Below the pieces are notes generated by a model, which had not been told where the DNA came from, ran no database searches, and saw only the letters and a program-made list of their open reading frames with translations. From Fundidesulfovibrio terrae (lineage in GTDB: Bacteria > Desulfobacterota > Desulfovibrionia > Desulfovibrionales > Desulfovibrionaceae), in NCBI RefSeq assembly GCF_022808915.1, contig NZ_JAKZFS010000001.1, forward strand, positions 62,001 through 126,000: DNA of 64,000 nt. Direction: 5' to 3'. Made by a program: the position numbers and the translations under genes. Each line of letters begins with the position of its first letter. Positions within the stretch are counted from its first letter, which is position 1. Of the stretch, positions 7,698-14,706 are shown in pieces.

Positions 7698-8291
7698 CTA
7701 CTGGATCACCCGGTCGGTGATGAACACCTGTTTGACCGTTCCCGGCCCCATGATCTGGTTCACGCGGTTCTGAAGCTCCGTGCGGAAGGCGATCATGCCG
7801 TCGACGCTCGAGAGGTCCTCGCTGGTCTTGGACCAGAGCAGGGTGAGGATGGCGTCCTTGACCCTGGCCTGGTACTTCTCGGTGAATTCGGCGGCGGCCG
7901 CGTCGTCCTTGAAGTCGAAATCCACCGACAGGCGCACGTAGCGCTTGCCGCCGGTATCGGCCAGGTTGGTGACGATGTTGTTGATGGTCGTCACGGGCTT
8001 GTTCTTGTCGTCCTTCTTGCCGCCCTCTTTCTTCTCTTCCTTCTTTTCTTCTTTCTTTTCGGGCTTCTTCTCTTCTTTCTTTTCTTCCTTTTTCTCGTCC
8101 TTCTTGGCGGGCTCGGCCGGAGCCTGTTCCTCGGTTCCCTCGGCCGGAGGGGCCTTGAAGAACTTCAGGTACGCGAAATATCCGCCGCCGCCCAGGGCGG
8201 CCAGGATCACCACCAGCAGAATGATGATGAGAAGCTTGCTCTTTTTCTTTTTCGGGGCGTCCTCGACGCCTTCTTCCTCGATCTTGGCCAT
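7698..8291 (-). CDS. fliL: Flagellar basal body protein FliL
   Basis: A 197-residue inner-membrane protein. It has a short cytoplasmic Lys-rich start, one transmembrane helix (LLIIILLVVILAALGGGGYFAYL), a periplasmic linker and a C-terminal FliL domain (INNIVTNLADTGGKRYVRLSVDFDF; INQIMGPGTVKQVFITDRVIQ-like end). FliL rings support the stator units. The linker, about residues 55-95, is an almost pure Lys/Glu repeat (KKEEKKEEKKPEKKEEKKEE), longer and more charged than usual. AGGAG precedes the ATG. Confidence 0.92.
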   Translation of the reverse strand: MAKIEEEGVEDAPKKKKSKLLIIILLVVILAALGGGGYFAYLKFFKAPPAEGTEEQAPAEPAKKDEKKEEKKEEKKPEKKEEKKEEKKEGGKKDDKNKPVTTINNIVTNLADTGGKRYVRLSVDFDFKDDAAAAEFTEKYQARVKDAILTLLWSKTSEDLSSVDGMIAFRTELQNRVNQIMGPGTVKQVFITDRVIQ

Positions 8292-8316
8292 GACGGCTCC
8301 TCTTTGTTTCCCGGCT

Positions 8317-9018
8317 TTATCCGGGCTCTCTGGCTCCGAACAGGTCCGTGCCCACGCGCACCAGGGTCGCGCCTTCCTCCACAGCCTGCTCCAGGTCGTG
8401 GGACATGCCCATGGACAGCTCGGGCATGGGCAGTCCGAGGCGCGCCGACAGCTCGGCCCGAAGCTCGCAGGCCCGGGCGAAAAGTCCGCGATTGGCCTCG
8501 GGGTTCTCGTCCCAGGGCGGCAGGAGCATCACCCCCTTGAGCGCAAGTCCGTCCATGCCGGCCACGGCTTCGGCCAGAGGCAGGGTGTCGTCAAGCGAGC
8601 ACCCGGCCTTCTGGGATTCGCACCCCAGATTGACCTGCACCAGCACCGGTTGGACGATGCCGAGAAAATCACATTTTTTATGCAACATATGGGCCAATTC
8701 AATGGAGTCAACCGAATGTATCAGCTCGAAGCGCCCGGCCACATATTTGGCCTTGTTCTTCTGCAACCGCCCGATGAAGTGCCAACGCAGCTTGAGGCCG
8801 GCCAGGGCGTCCAGCTTGGGCAGGGCCTCCTGCACGTAGGATTCGCCGAAAAGGGTCTGCCCCGCCTGTGCCATGGCCGCCACGGCCTCGGCCGGATGGG
8901 TCTTGGAGACGGCCACCAGGGTCACGGACGAGGGGTCGCGCCCGGAGCGGGCGCAGGCCCGTTCGATGCGCTCCCGCACGGCCTGGAGGCGGTTTTTCGC
9001 TGAAGTCACGTCCTGCAT
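8317..9018 (-). CDS. YggS/PLPBP-family pyridoxal phosphate-binding protein
   Basis: A 233-residue cytoplasmic protein of the YggS (PROSC) family, which buffers pyridoxal 5'-phosphate and affects amino acid homeostasis. The PLP lysine lies in VTLVAVSKTHP near residue 38. Other family segments are FGESYVQEA, WHFIGRLQKNK, VNLGCESQKAG, LSMGMSHDLEQAVEEGAT and VRVGTDLFG. ATG 9018 gives the normal length; no clear Shine-Dalgarno sequence precedes it, so a leaderless or weakly translated message is possible. It heads the flagellar operon, 25 bases before fliL. Confidence 0.92.
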   Translation of the reverse strand: MQDVTSAKNRLQAVRERIERACARSGRDPSSVTLVAVSKTHPAEAVAAMAQAGQTLFGESYVQEALPKLDALAGLKLRWHFIGRLQKNKAKYVAGRFELIHSVDSIELAHMLHKKCDFLGIVQPVLVQVNLGCESQKAGCSLDDTLPLAEAVAGMDGLALKGVMLLPPWDENPEANRGLFARACELRAELSARLGLPMPELSMGMSHDLEQAVEEGATLVRVGTDLFGAREPG

Positions 9019-9214
9019 GGCGCAAGCGGTAACACAATCGGAGCCGATGGAAAATGGGGCGCAAGGCCCAAGCGCACGGCAAGAGCGAGGCCCGGGGCGA
9101 GCGGCTCTCCTGGAGGACCGGCGAACAGACCCGGGCGCGGGGCACGGGCCTGCCTGCCGGGATTTGATCCGGCCCTGAGGCTTGAGTATCCTGCACGCAA
9201 CCAAGGAGCACCCC

Positions 9215-10084
9215 ATGCGCGACCTCACCCAACGCGTGTCCGTCTGGATGGCCGACCGGGCCAACAACGCAATAGAGCCGGGATCGGACCTGCCCGCCTT
9301 CGACACCCCGCTTCTGGGCTGCGCCTCGGGCGCGGACCCGCTCTTCGGCATGCTCAAACAGGATATCGGTCCCCAGTTCTACTGGACGCCGCAGGAAGCC
9401 TACCGCCTGGCCTTCCCGGACGAGGACCTGGAGCCCGGGGAGCTCTCGGTGATCGCTTGGGTGCTGCCCCAGACCGCGAGCACCCGGGCGGCCCACCGCA
9501 AAGCCCGCGACATGCCCAGCATCGAGTGGAGCCGGGGACGCCACTACGGCGAGATGGTCAACGAGGGATTGCGCCGTTTCGTGGTGGAATATCTCGCGCG
9601 GCGCGGCGTGCACGCGGCCGCCCCGGCGCTTCTGCCCGCGTGGGGCCGGGCCCTGTCGCCGCGCTACGGGTTCGCCTCCAACTGGTCGGAACGCCACACG
9701 GCCCACGCCTGCGGGCTGGGCACGTTCGGGCTCTCGGACGGGCTCATCACGCCCGCGGGCAAGGCGGTGCGGGTGGGGTCGGTGGTGGCGCGCATCGCGC
9801 TGGACCCCACGCCCAGGCCCTACACCCGGCACGACGAGTGGTGCCTGCGGGCGGCCAAGGGGGTGTGCAAGGCCTGCATGAAGCGCTGCCCGGCCGGGGC
9901 CATCAGCGAGGCCGGGCACGACAAGCAGAAGTGCAAGGACTACATCCGGGGCGTCACCGCCCCCTTCGTGGAAAAGGAGCAGCTGGGCTTCAAGGTGAAC
10001 AGCTGCGGCCTGTGCCAGACCGGCACGCCCTGCGAGGCGAAGAACCCCACCGCGCCCAAGGGGGGCCGGGGAGCGGCGGGCTAG
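9215..10084 (+). CDS. QueG-like 4Fe-4S protein
   Basis: A 289-residue protein related to epoxyqueuosine reductase (QueG) but not certainly that enzyme. The segment SERHTAHACGLGTFGLSDGL matches the conserved core of the family. Two clusters of cysteines near the C-terminus (CKACMKRCPAGAI and CGLCQTGTPC) can hold Fe-S clusters, although the spacing departs from the textbook CxxCxxCxxxCP form. AAGGAG six bases before ATG 9215 decides the start. In true QueG the protein reduces epoxyqueuosine in tRNA; the relatives in anaerobes often have unknown substrates. It is a single gene followed by the rubredoxin gene on the opposite strand. Confidence 0.75.
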   Translation: MRDLTQRVSVWMADRANNAIEPGSDLPAFDTPLLGCASGADPLFGMLKQDIGPQFYWTPQEAYRLAFPDEDLEPGELSVIAWVLPQTASTRAAHRKARDMPSIEWSRGRHYGEMVNEGLRRFVVEYLARRGVHAAAPALLPAWGRALSPRYGFASNWSERHTAHACGLGTFGLSDGLITPAGKAVRVGSVVARIALDPTPRPYTRHDEWCLRAAKGVCKACMKRCPAGAISEAGHDKQKCKDYIRGVTAPFVEKEQLGFKVNSCGLCQTGTPCEAKNPTAPKGGRGAAG

Positions 10085-10133
10085 GAGCCCCGGCGGCTGC
10101 CCTGAGTCCTCACTGGCAGGGCGGGCGCGAGGG

Positions 10134-10301
10134 CTAATCGTCGCGCTTGGCGAAGTTGTCCTGGCTCGTGGCGCAGCTGGGGCAGCGCCAGTCCGGCGGG
10201 AGCTTGTCGCCGGGGGTTCCTGGCTCGATGCCGCCCTTGGCGTCGCCGCGTTTGGGGTCGTAGGTGTAGCCGCACAAAAGGCAAACGTATCTGTCGTCCA
10301 T
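10134..10301 (-). CDS. Rubredoxin
   Basis: A 55-residue rubredoxin. The two iron-binding CxxC pairs are in YVCLLCGYTYDP (Cys7, Cys10) and DWRCPSCATSQDNF (Cys40, Cys43). The usual Gly/Pro-rich stretch (GGIEPGTPGDKLPPDW) lies between them. This is the standard one-iron electron carrier, serving oxygen-reduction or peroxide-reduction enzymes in sulfate reducers. GGAGG lies nine bases before the ATG. Its start codon shares bases with a possible ATG of the divergent ABC exporter gene: CCATGG reads ATG on both strands. Confidence 0.95.
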   Translation of the reverse strand: MDDRYVCLLCGYTYDPKRGDAKGGIEPGTPGDKLPPDWRCPSCATSQDNFAKRDD

Positions 10302-10323
10302 GGCTATTTTCCTCCCTGGGGCG

Positions 10324-12108
10324 ATGCGCTATGAAGCCCGAATGCGCATCGCTTCAAACTGGGTTCTGCCCAAACTGTTTTCGTTCGTCGCCCCGTACCG
10401 CGCCCGCTTCATCGTGGGCCTCGTGACCAACGCCGGGGCCCGCGCCTGCGACCTGATCCCCATGGTCCTGGTGGGCAGGGTGGTGGACGCCGTCACCGCC
10501 GCCAAGGCCGGAGAGGCCCCGCACCTGGACGCGCTTATCCTCTATGGGGCCGGGGTGCTGGCGGCCTTCGTGGCCCTGGCCGCGTTCCAGTCCGTCTCCG
10601 ACTACGCCCTGGACTCCATGGCCCAGCACGTGCGCCACGACCTGCGCAACGCCCTCTACCGCCACCTGCAGCGCCAAGATATGCATTTCTTCGAGGAACG
10701 CCAGTCCGGAGACCTCCTGAACGTGGTCTCCTCGGACGTGGACACCCTGGAGACCTTCCTGTCGGACTCCACCACCTCCTCCATCCGGCTGGTCATCACC
10801 TTCGCGGGCACCTTCGCCGTGCTCTTCTGGATGGACTGGCGGCTGGCGCTTCTCCTGCTTGCTCCCATGCCCTTCGCCTTCGCGGCGGTGCGCACCTTCT
10901 CCACGCGCATCCGCCCCCGCTACCGCGAGGCGCGCAAGGCCGTGGGGCAGGTGGCGGCCATCATCGGCAACAACCTGCGCGGCATGGGCGTGATCCAGGC
11001 CTTCACCGCCGAGGAGGACCAGGCACGGCGCGTGGACGAGAAGTCCGCCGTGTACCGCGACGAGGCCATCGGCGCGGCCCTGGCCCGGGCGCGGTTCATC
11101 CCGGTGCTCTACGCCGTGGCGGGCGCGGCCTTCGCCCTGCTCATCGCCGGGGGCGGCTGGCTGACCCTCACCGGCAACGGCCCGTCGCTCGGCGACTACG
11201 CCACCTTCATCCTGCTGGCCACGCGCATGATCCTGCCGCTGTTCGTGTTCGGGATGCTCATCAACCAGTTCCAGCGCTCCGAGGCCTCGGCCGCGCGCAT
11301 CTGGGGCGTCTTATCGCTCGAGCCCGCCATCGCCGACAAGCCCGGAAGCAAGCCGCTCACCGAAACGCCCGAGACCATCCGCTTCGAGGACGTGCGTTTC
11401 GCCTACCCCGACCGGGAGGACGTGATCCGGGGGGTGAACTTCGAACTTAGGCGCGGCAAGGTGCTGGGCGTCGTGGGCCCCACCGGCGCGGGCAAGTCCA
11501 CGCTGGTCAAGCTCATGCTGCGCCACCTGGACCCGGCCTCGGGGCGCATAGCGCTTAACGGCCGCGACATCACGGATTTCACCCTGGAGAGCCTGCGCGG
11601 GCACATGGGCTACGTCTCCCAGGACGCCTTCCTCTTCGCGGGCAGCGCGGCGGAGAACATCCGCCTGGGCGCGCCCGAGGCCACGCAGGAGGCCTTGGAG
11701 GAGGCCGCGCGCATCGCCGGGGCCCTGGATTTCATCCGGGAGCTGCCCCAGGGCTTCGACACCCTGATCGGCGAGGGCGGGGTGAAGCTCTCCGGCGGGC
11801 AGCGCCAGCGCATATCGCTGGCCCGGGCGGTGCTCAGAAATCCCGGCATCCTGGTGCTGGACGAGGCCACCTCCGCCGTGGACACCCGCACCGAGGAGAT
11901 CATCCAGCGAAACCTGCACCTCTTCCGCGAGAACCGCATGACCCTGGCCGTAGCGCACCGGCTCTCCACCGTGCGCCAGAGCGACGAGATCATCGTGGTG
12001 GTGGACGGCGTCATCGTCGAGCGCGGCCGCCACGACGACCTCCTGGCCCAGAAGGGCGTCTACGCGGGCCTGTGGGCCGTGCAGAGCGGCGAGGGGCGCG
12101 AGGGCTGA
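10324..12108 (+). CDS. ABC exporter, fused membrane and ATPase domains
   Basis: A protein of about 594 residues with six membrane helices (residues about 25-300) followed by an ATPase domain. Walker A is GPTGAGKSTLVKL, the signature is LSGGQRQRISLARA, Walker B is ILVLDEATSAVD, and the switch His is in AVAHRLSTV. This is the type IV half-exporter layout (lipid, peptide or drug export); the substrate is unknown. Three in-frame starts are possible (10300, 10324, 10342) and none has a convincing Shine-Dalgarno site. The middle one is used here. The ATG-proximal DNA also contains the rubredoxin ribosome-binding site on the other strand. The dienelactone hydrolase gene follows after five bases. Confidence 0.9.
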   Translation: MRYEARMRIASNWVLPKLFSFVAPYRARFIVGLVTNAGARACDLIPMVLVGRVVDAVTAAKAGEAPHLDALILYGAGVLAAFVALAAFQSVSDYALDSMAQHVRHDLRNALYRHLQRQDMHFFEERQSGDLLNVVSSDVDTLETFLSDSTTSSIRLVITFAGTFAVLFWMDWRLALLLLAPMPFAFAAVRTFSTRIRPRYREARKAVGQVAAIIGNNLRGMGVIQAFTAEEDQARRVDEKSAVYRDEAIGAALARARFIPVLYAVAGAAFALLIAGGGWLTLTGNGPSLGDYATFILLATRMILPLFVFGMLINQFQRSEASAARIWGVLSLEPAIADKPGSKPLTETPETIRFEDVRFAYPDREDVIRGVNFELRRGKVLGVVGPTGAGKSTLVKLMLRHLDPASGRIALNGRDITDFTLESLRGHMGYVSQDAFLFAGSAAENIRLGAPEATQEALEEAARIAGALDFIRELPQGFDTLIGEGGVKLSGGQRQRISLARAVLRNPGILVLDEATSAVDTRTEEIIQRNLHLFRENRMTLAVAHRLSTVRQSDEIIVVVDGVIVERGRHDDLLAQKGVYAGLWAVQSGEGREG

Positions 12109-12113
12109 GAACC

Positions 12114-12884
12114 ATGCAAAGACCGGGAATCTTGCGACGCGGCGCGGAGTGGGCCGTTTTAGCCGCCCTGGCGCTGGGCGGCGTGTGGGCGCCGGTGCCG
12201 GCGTCCGGCATGGAAGGCCGCGAGTTGGACGTGGCGTCCGCCCAGGGCGCGGTGAAGGCCTGGCTGTTCCAGGCTCCCGGCGAGGCCAGGCGTCCCACGG
12301 TGCTTATCCTGCCCGGACGCCAGGGTGCGGATCCCCTGTTCGAGGCATACAGCCGGTATGCCTCCAAGCTCGCGGCGCGGGGTCTGGACGCCTGCATCGT
12401 GTCCTACTACGGGCCGGGCGAAGCAGAGGCCATGGCCGCCCTGGACCAGGACGGCCGCAGAAGGATGTTCGCCGAACGGGCGCCGGTCTGGGCCGGGCGC
12501 GTGCGCGCCGTGGCCGGTGCGCTTCTGGCGGGAGCGAAGTCCAACGGGCGGGCCGGGATCGTGGGTTTCTCGCAGGGCGGCTACCTGGGAGTGGCCTGCG
12601 CGGCCGCCGATGAACACCTGTCCGCCCTGGTGGTGATGTACGGGGGCATCCCGGGGCGGCTGGCGGGAAACCTCCGACGGCTGCCGCCGCTTCTGGCCTT
12701 CCACGGCCAGGCGGACCAGGTCGTCCCTTTTGCCGAGGGCGCCGCCCTGGTCAACACCGCGAAATCCCTCGGCGGCTTCGCCGAGCTGGTCACCTACCCG
12801 GGGGAAGGGCACGGCTTCGGCCCGGCCGCGTCCCGCGACGCCAGGGAGCGTACGGAGTCGTTCCTGCTCGAGCGCTTGCGGTGA
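12114..12884 (+). CDS. Exported dienelactone hydrolase-family esterase
   Basis: A 256-residue alpha/beta hydrolase with an N-terminal signal peptide (WAVLAALALGGVWAPVPASG). The nucleophile elbow is GFSQGG, the acid is in HGQADQVVPF and the His in GEGHGFGP, the arrangement of dienelactone hydrolases. ATG 12114 is used because it immediately precedes the signal peptide and GAGGG lies upstream. It is close behind the ABC exporter gene, so the two may be co-transcribed. The natural ester is unknown. Export to the periplasm is unusual for classic aromatic-pathway dienelactone hydrolases and suggests a different substrate. Confidence 0.85.
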   Translation: MQRPGILRRGAEWAVLAALALGGVWAPVPASGMEGRELDVASAQGAVKAWLFQAPGEARRPTVLILPGRQGADPLFEAYSRYASKLAARGLDACIVSYYGPGEAEAMAALDQDGRRRMFAERAPVWAGRVRAVAGALLAGAKSNGRAGIVGFSQGGYLGVACAAADEHLSALVVMYGGIPGRLAGNLRRLPPLLAFHGQADQVVPFAEGAALVNTAKSLGGFAELVTYPGEGHGFGPAASRDARERTESFLLERLR

Positions 12885-12905
12885 GCGCGGCCCCTCCCGC
12901 GGGAA

Positions 12906-13556
12906 TCAGGAGATGATCTCGCCCAAATTGCCCCAGCGTACCTTCCAGCTGCCCGGCACGAACGACCAGTACTTCACCACCGCCATGCCCACGATGTCCT
13001 TCTTGGGCACGAAGCCCCAGAAGCGGCTGTCGTAGGAGTTGTCGCGGTTGTCGCCCATCATGAAATAGCTGTCCTCGGGTACGCGCACTGGCCCGAAGTT
13101 GTCGCGCGGGCTGGCTCCGGCCGGGATCACCGATGCGTCCTTGTGGACCTCGTGCGGGTCCGTGAAGGGCTTGCCGTTGACGTACACCCGCTTGTCCCGG
13201 ACCATGATCTCGTCGCCGGGCTCGCCCACCAGGCGCTTGATGAAGTCCTGGGAGCGGTCCTCGGGGAACTTGAAGATGACCACGTCCCCGCGCTTGGGCT
13301 CGCGTATCGGCAGCACGCGGCTGCCCGACCAGGGCAGGCGGATGCCGTAGAGGAACTTGTTGGCCACCAGGTAGTCTCCGACCTCCAGGGTGTTCTCCAT
13401 GGAGGAGGACGGTATCTCGAAGGTCTGGACCACGAAGGTCCTGATGACCAAGGCCAGCGCCAGGGCCCAACCCAGCGAGGAAAGATAGTCGCGCAGGATG
13501 CTCTTGGTCTTGGCGGCGCTGCGGGATGCGGAAGCGGGGATGGTCTGGTCGGGCAT
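12906..13556 (-). CDS. lepB: Signal peptidase I
   Basis: A 216-residue membrane protease that removes signal peptides of Sec- and Tat-exported proteins. A single N-terminal helix (LGWALALALVIRTFVVQTF) is followed by the catalytic Ser in PSSSMENTLEVGDYL (box B) and the Lys in QDFIKRLVGEPGD (box D). The substrate-site box GDNRDNSYDSRFWGFV (box E) follows. Start 13556 gives the family length; longer frames run into the upstream repeat. The gene is convergent with the esterase gene, with 21 bases between stops. Confidence 0.95.
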   Translation of the reverse strand: MPDQTIPASASRSAAKTKSILRDYLSSLGWALALALVIRTFVVQTFEIPSSSMENTLEVGDYLVANKFLYGIRLPWSGSRVLPIREPKRGDVVIFKFPEDRSQDFIKRLVGEPGDEIMVRDKRVYVNGKPFTDPHEVHKDASVIPAGASPRDNFGPVRVPEDSYFMMGDNRDNSYDSRFWGFVPKKDIVGMAVVKYWSFVPGSWKVRWGNLGEIIS

Positions 13557-13622
13557 GGGGTGACTCGTGTGGTTGCGGTTGTCGGGAGGCACGGTGATGT
13601 GCCGGAGAGTCGGGAGGGGAAA

Positions 13623-13662
13623 GCCTCCGGCGGCCAAAGGGACTTCGTCCCTTTGGAATCCC
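13623..13662 (+). repeat. REP-like intergenic palindrome, copy 2
   Basis: Same element as at 4615 and 46106: GCCTCCGGCGG, then arms CCAAAGGGA and TCCCTTTGG with a five-base CTTCG loop, then AATCCC. Here it lies between lepB and the small sigma-linked gene, both on the minus strand. Confidence 0.75.
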
Positions 13663-13705
13663 GTATTATGGTCTTAGCGGGCGCGGTTTCCTGGCTGGTC
13701 TGGCG

Positions 13706-13867
13706 TTAGAACACGGGGGCGGCGCGCAGCACGCCCAGAAGCGCCCCGCTGGCGGCCAGGTAGCGCAGCCAGTCCAGGACGAGGCTGGCCCTGCTCTCTT
13801 CGTAGGTCCGAACCTGGCGCATGACCCTGGCCACGAAATCGGGCGAAGGCTCAAAGTTGGCGTTCAT
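13706..13867 (-). CDS. Small membrane protein coupled to the ECF sigma gene
   Basis: A 53-residue protein. A polar N-terminal part (FEPSPDFVARVMRQVRTYEE) is followed by one hydrophobic helix (LVLDWLRYLAASGALLGVL). A strong GGAGG lies seven bases before the ATG, and the ATG is inside the last codons of the ECF sigma gene (17-base overlap), so translation is very likely coupled. The F-V-x-R-V-M-x-x-V pattern resembles the start of some membrane-bound anti-sigma factors, which makes a minimal sigma regulator a reasonable guess. It is too short to hold a classical zinc-binding anti-sigma domain and has no cysteines. No family was recognised. Confidence 0.75.
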   Translation of the reverse strand: MNANFEPSPDFVARVMRQVRTYEESRASLVLDWLRYLAASGALLGVLRAAPVF

Positions 13868-14417
13868 GGCAGATTCCTCCGGTCGAGGCGGCGAAAAGCC
13901 GCCGCAGTTTCTCCCTGGCGCGGAATAGGCGCGTCTTGATGGTGGACGCGGGCACGCCCATGCGGCAGGCGATGTCCTCCACCAGCTCTCCCTCGAGGCT
14001 TAAGAGGATGGTGGACTTGAACGGCTCGTCCAGCTTCTCGAGCGATTCGGCCAGGGCCTTGCGCTCCTCTGAGGCGATGAGCCGGGCGTCCATGCCAGGT
14101 GCGTCCGCAGCCAGCTCGGGTGCGTCCTCCACCTGGACCAGCCGGGTCCTGCCGCGTGCGCGCAGGGCGCTCACGCAGCGGTTGCGGGCAATCACGCACA
14201 GCCAGGCCGCGAAGGGCACGCCACGGTCCGGGTCGAAGCGCGGCAGAGCCTTGTAGGCGGCAAGGAACACCTCCTGGCCGATGTCCTCGGCCAGATGGGC
14301 GTCGCGCACCAGGCGGTGGATGAAGCCGAGCAGCTCCCGGTGGTGCCTGCGCACGAGCGCGGCGTACGCCTCGCTGTCGCCCGCCTGAACGAGCCGTATG
14401 ATCTGTTCGTCTTCCAT
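13851..14417 (-). CDS. ECF-family RNA polymerase sigma factor
   Basis: A 188-residue sigma factor of the extracytoplasmic function type. Region 2 covers residues about 20-85 (YAALVRRHHRELLGFIHRLV; AEDIGQEVFLAAYKALPRF; PFAAWLCVIARN). Region 4 covers about 125-180, with the helix-turn-helix GELVEDIACRMGVPASTIKTRLFRAREKLR. GGAG precedes the ATG. It overlaps a downstream 53-residue membrane protein that could control it. A GGAACC/CGTATG promoter-like pair lies 30-60 bases upstream, consistent with autoregulation. Target genes are unknown. Confidence 0.93.
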   Translation of the reverse strand: MEDEQIIRLVQAGDSEAYAALVRRHHRELLGFIHRLVRDAHLAEDIGQEVFLAAYKALPRFDPDRGVPFAAWLCVIARNRCVSALRARGRTRLVQVEDAPELAADAPGMDARLIASEERKALAESLEKLDEPFKSTILLSLEGELVEDIACRMGVPASTIKTRLFRAREKLRRLFAASTGGICHERQL

Positions 14418-14446
14418 CCGTTCTCCGCGTTTGTTTCCTGAAGGCT

Positions 14447-14473
14447 CATACGCCGGGGGAGGGGAAAGGTTCC
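14447..14473 (-). promoter_or_regulatory. Candidate ECF-type autoregulatory promoter
   Basis: On the minus strand GGAACC (-35 type) is followed after 15 bases by CGTATG (-10 type), ending about 30 bases before the sigma gene start. GGAAC with 15-17 bases to a CGTC/CGTA-like -10 is the classic ECF promoter form, and ECF genes often transcribe themselves. The assignment rests on pattern alone. Confidence 0.45.
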
Positions 14474-14660
14474 CGGCCGGGAGGAAATATTGCCGCGCCC
14501 TACCGGATGACCGATAACTTTACGATTATCGATCGACGGCCGCCACGCCGGAAAACACGTCGTCAAAAAGGGAAAATCGCAGGCCGTGCCAGCCGCCCGT
14601 GCGGCCGCAACTTGGCCGCCGTGAACGCGAAGCCCGCTGAAAAGTCTTTTGGAAGGGGGT

Positions 14661-14698
14661 CCGAGGGAAACCTTTTGTTCACAAAAGGTTTCCCTCGG
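14661..14698. terminator. Perfect 18-bp inverted repeat, probable topA terminator
   Basis: Arms CCGAGGGAAACCTTTTGT and its exact complement are separated by two bases. The hairpin lies just after the topA stop. The T-rich run (GGTTTTTCTC) follows the stem on the plus strand, although the gene that ends here is on the minus strand, so termination of topA would rest on the stem alone. Confidence 0.6.
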
Positions 14699-14706
14699 TT
14701 TTTCTC

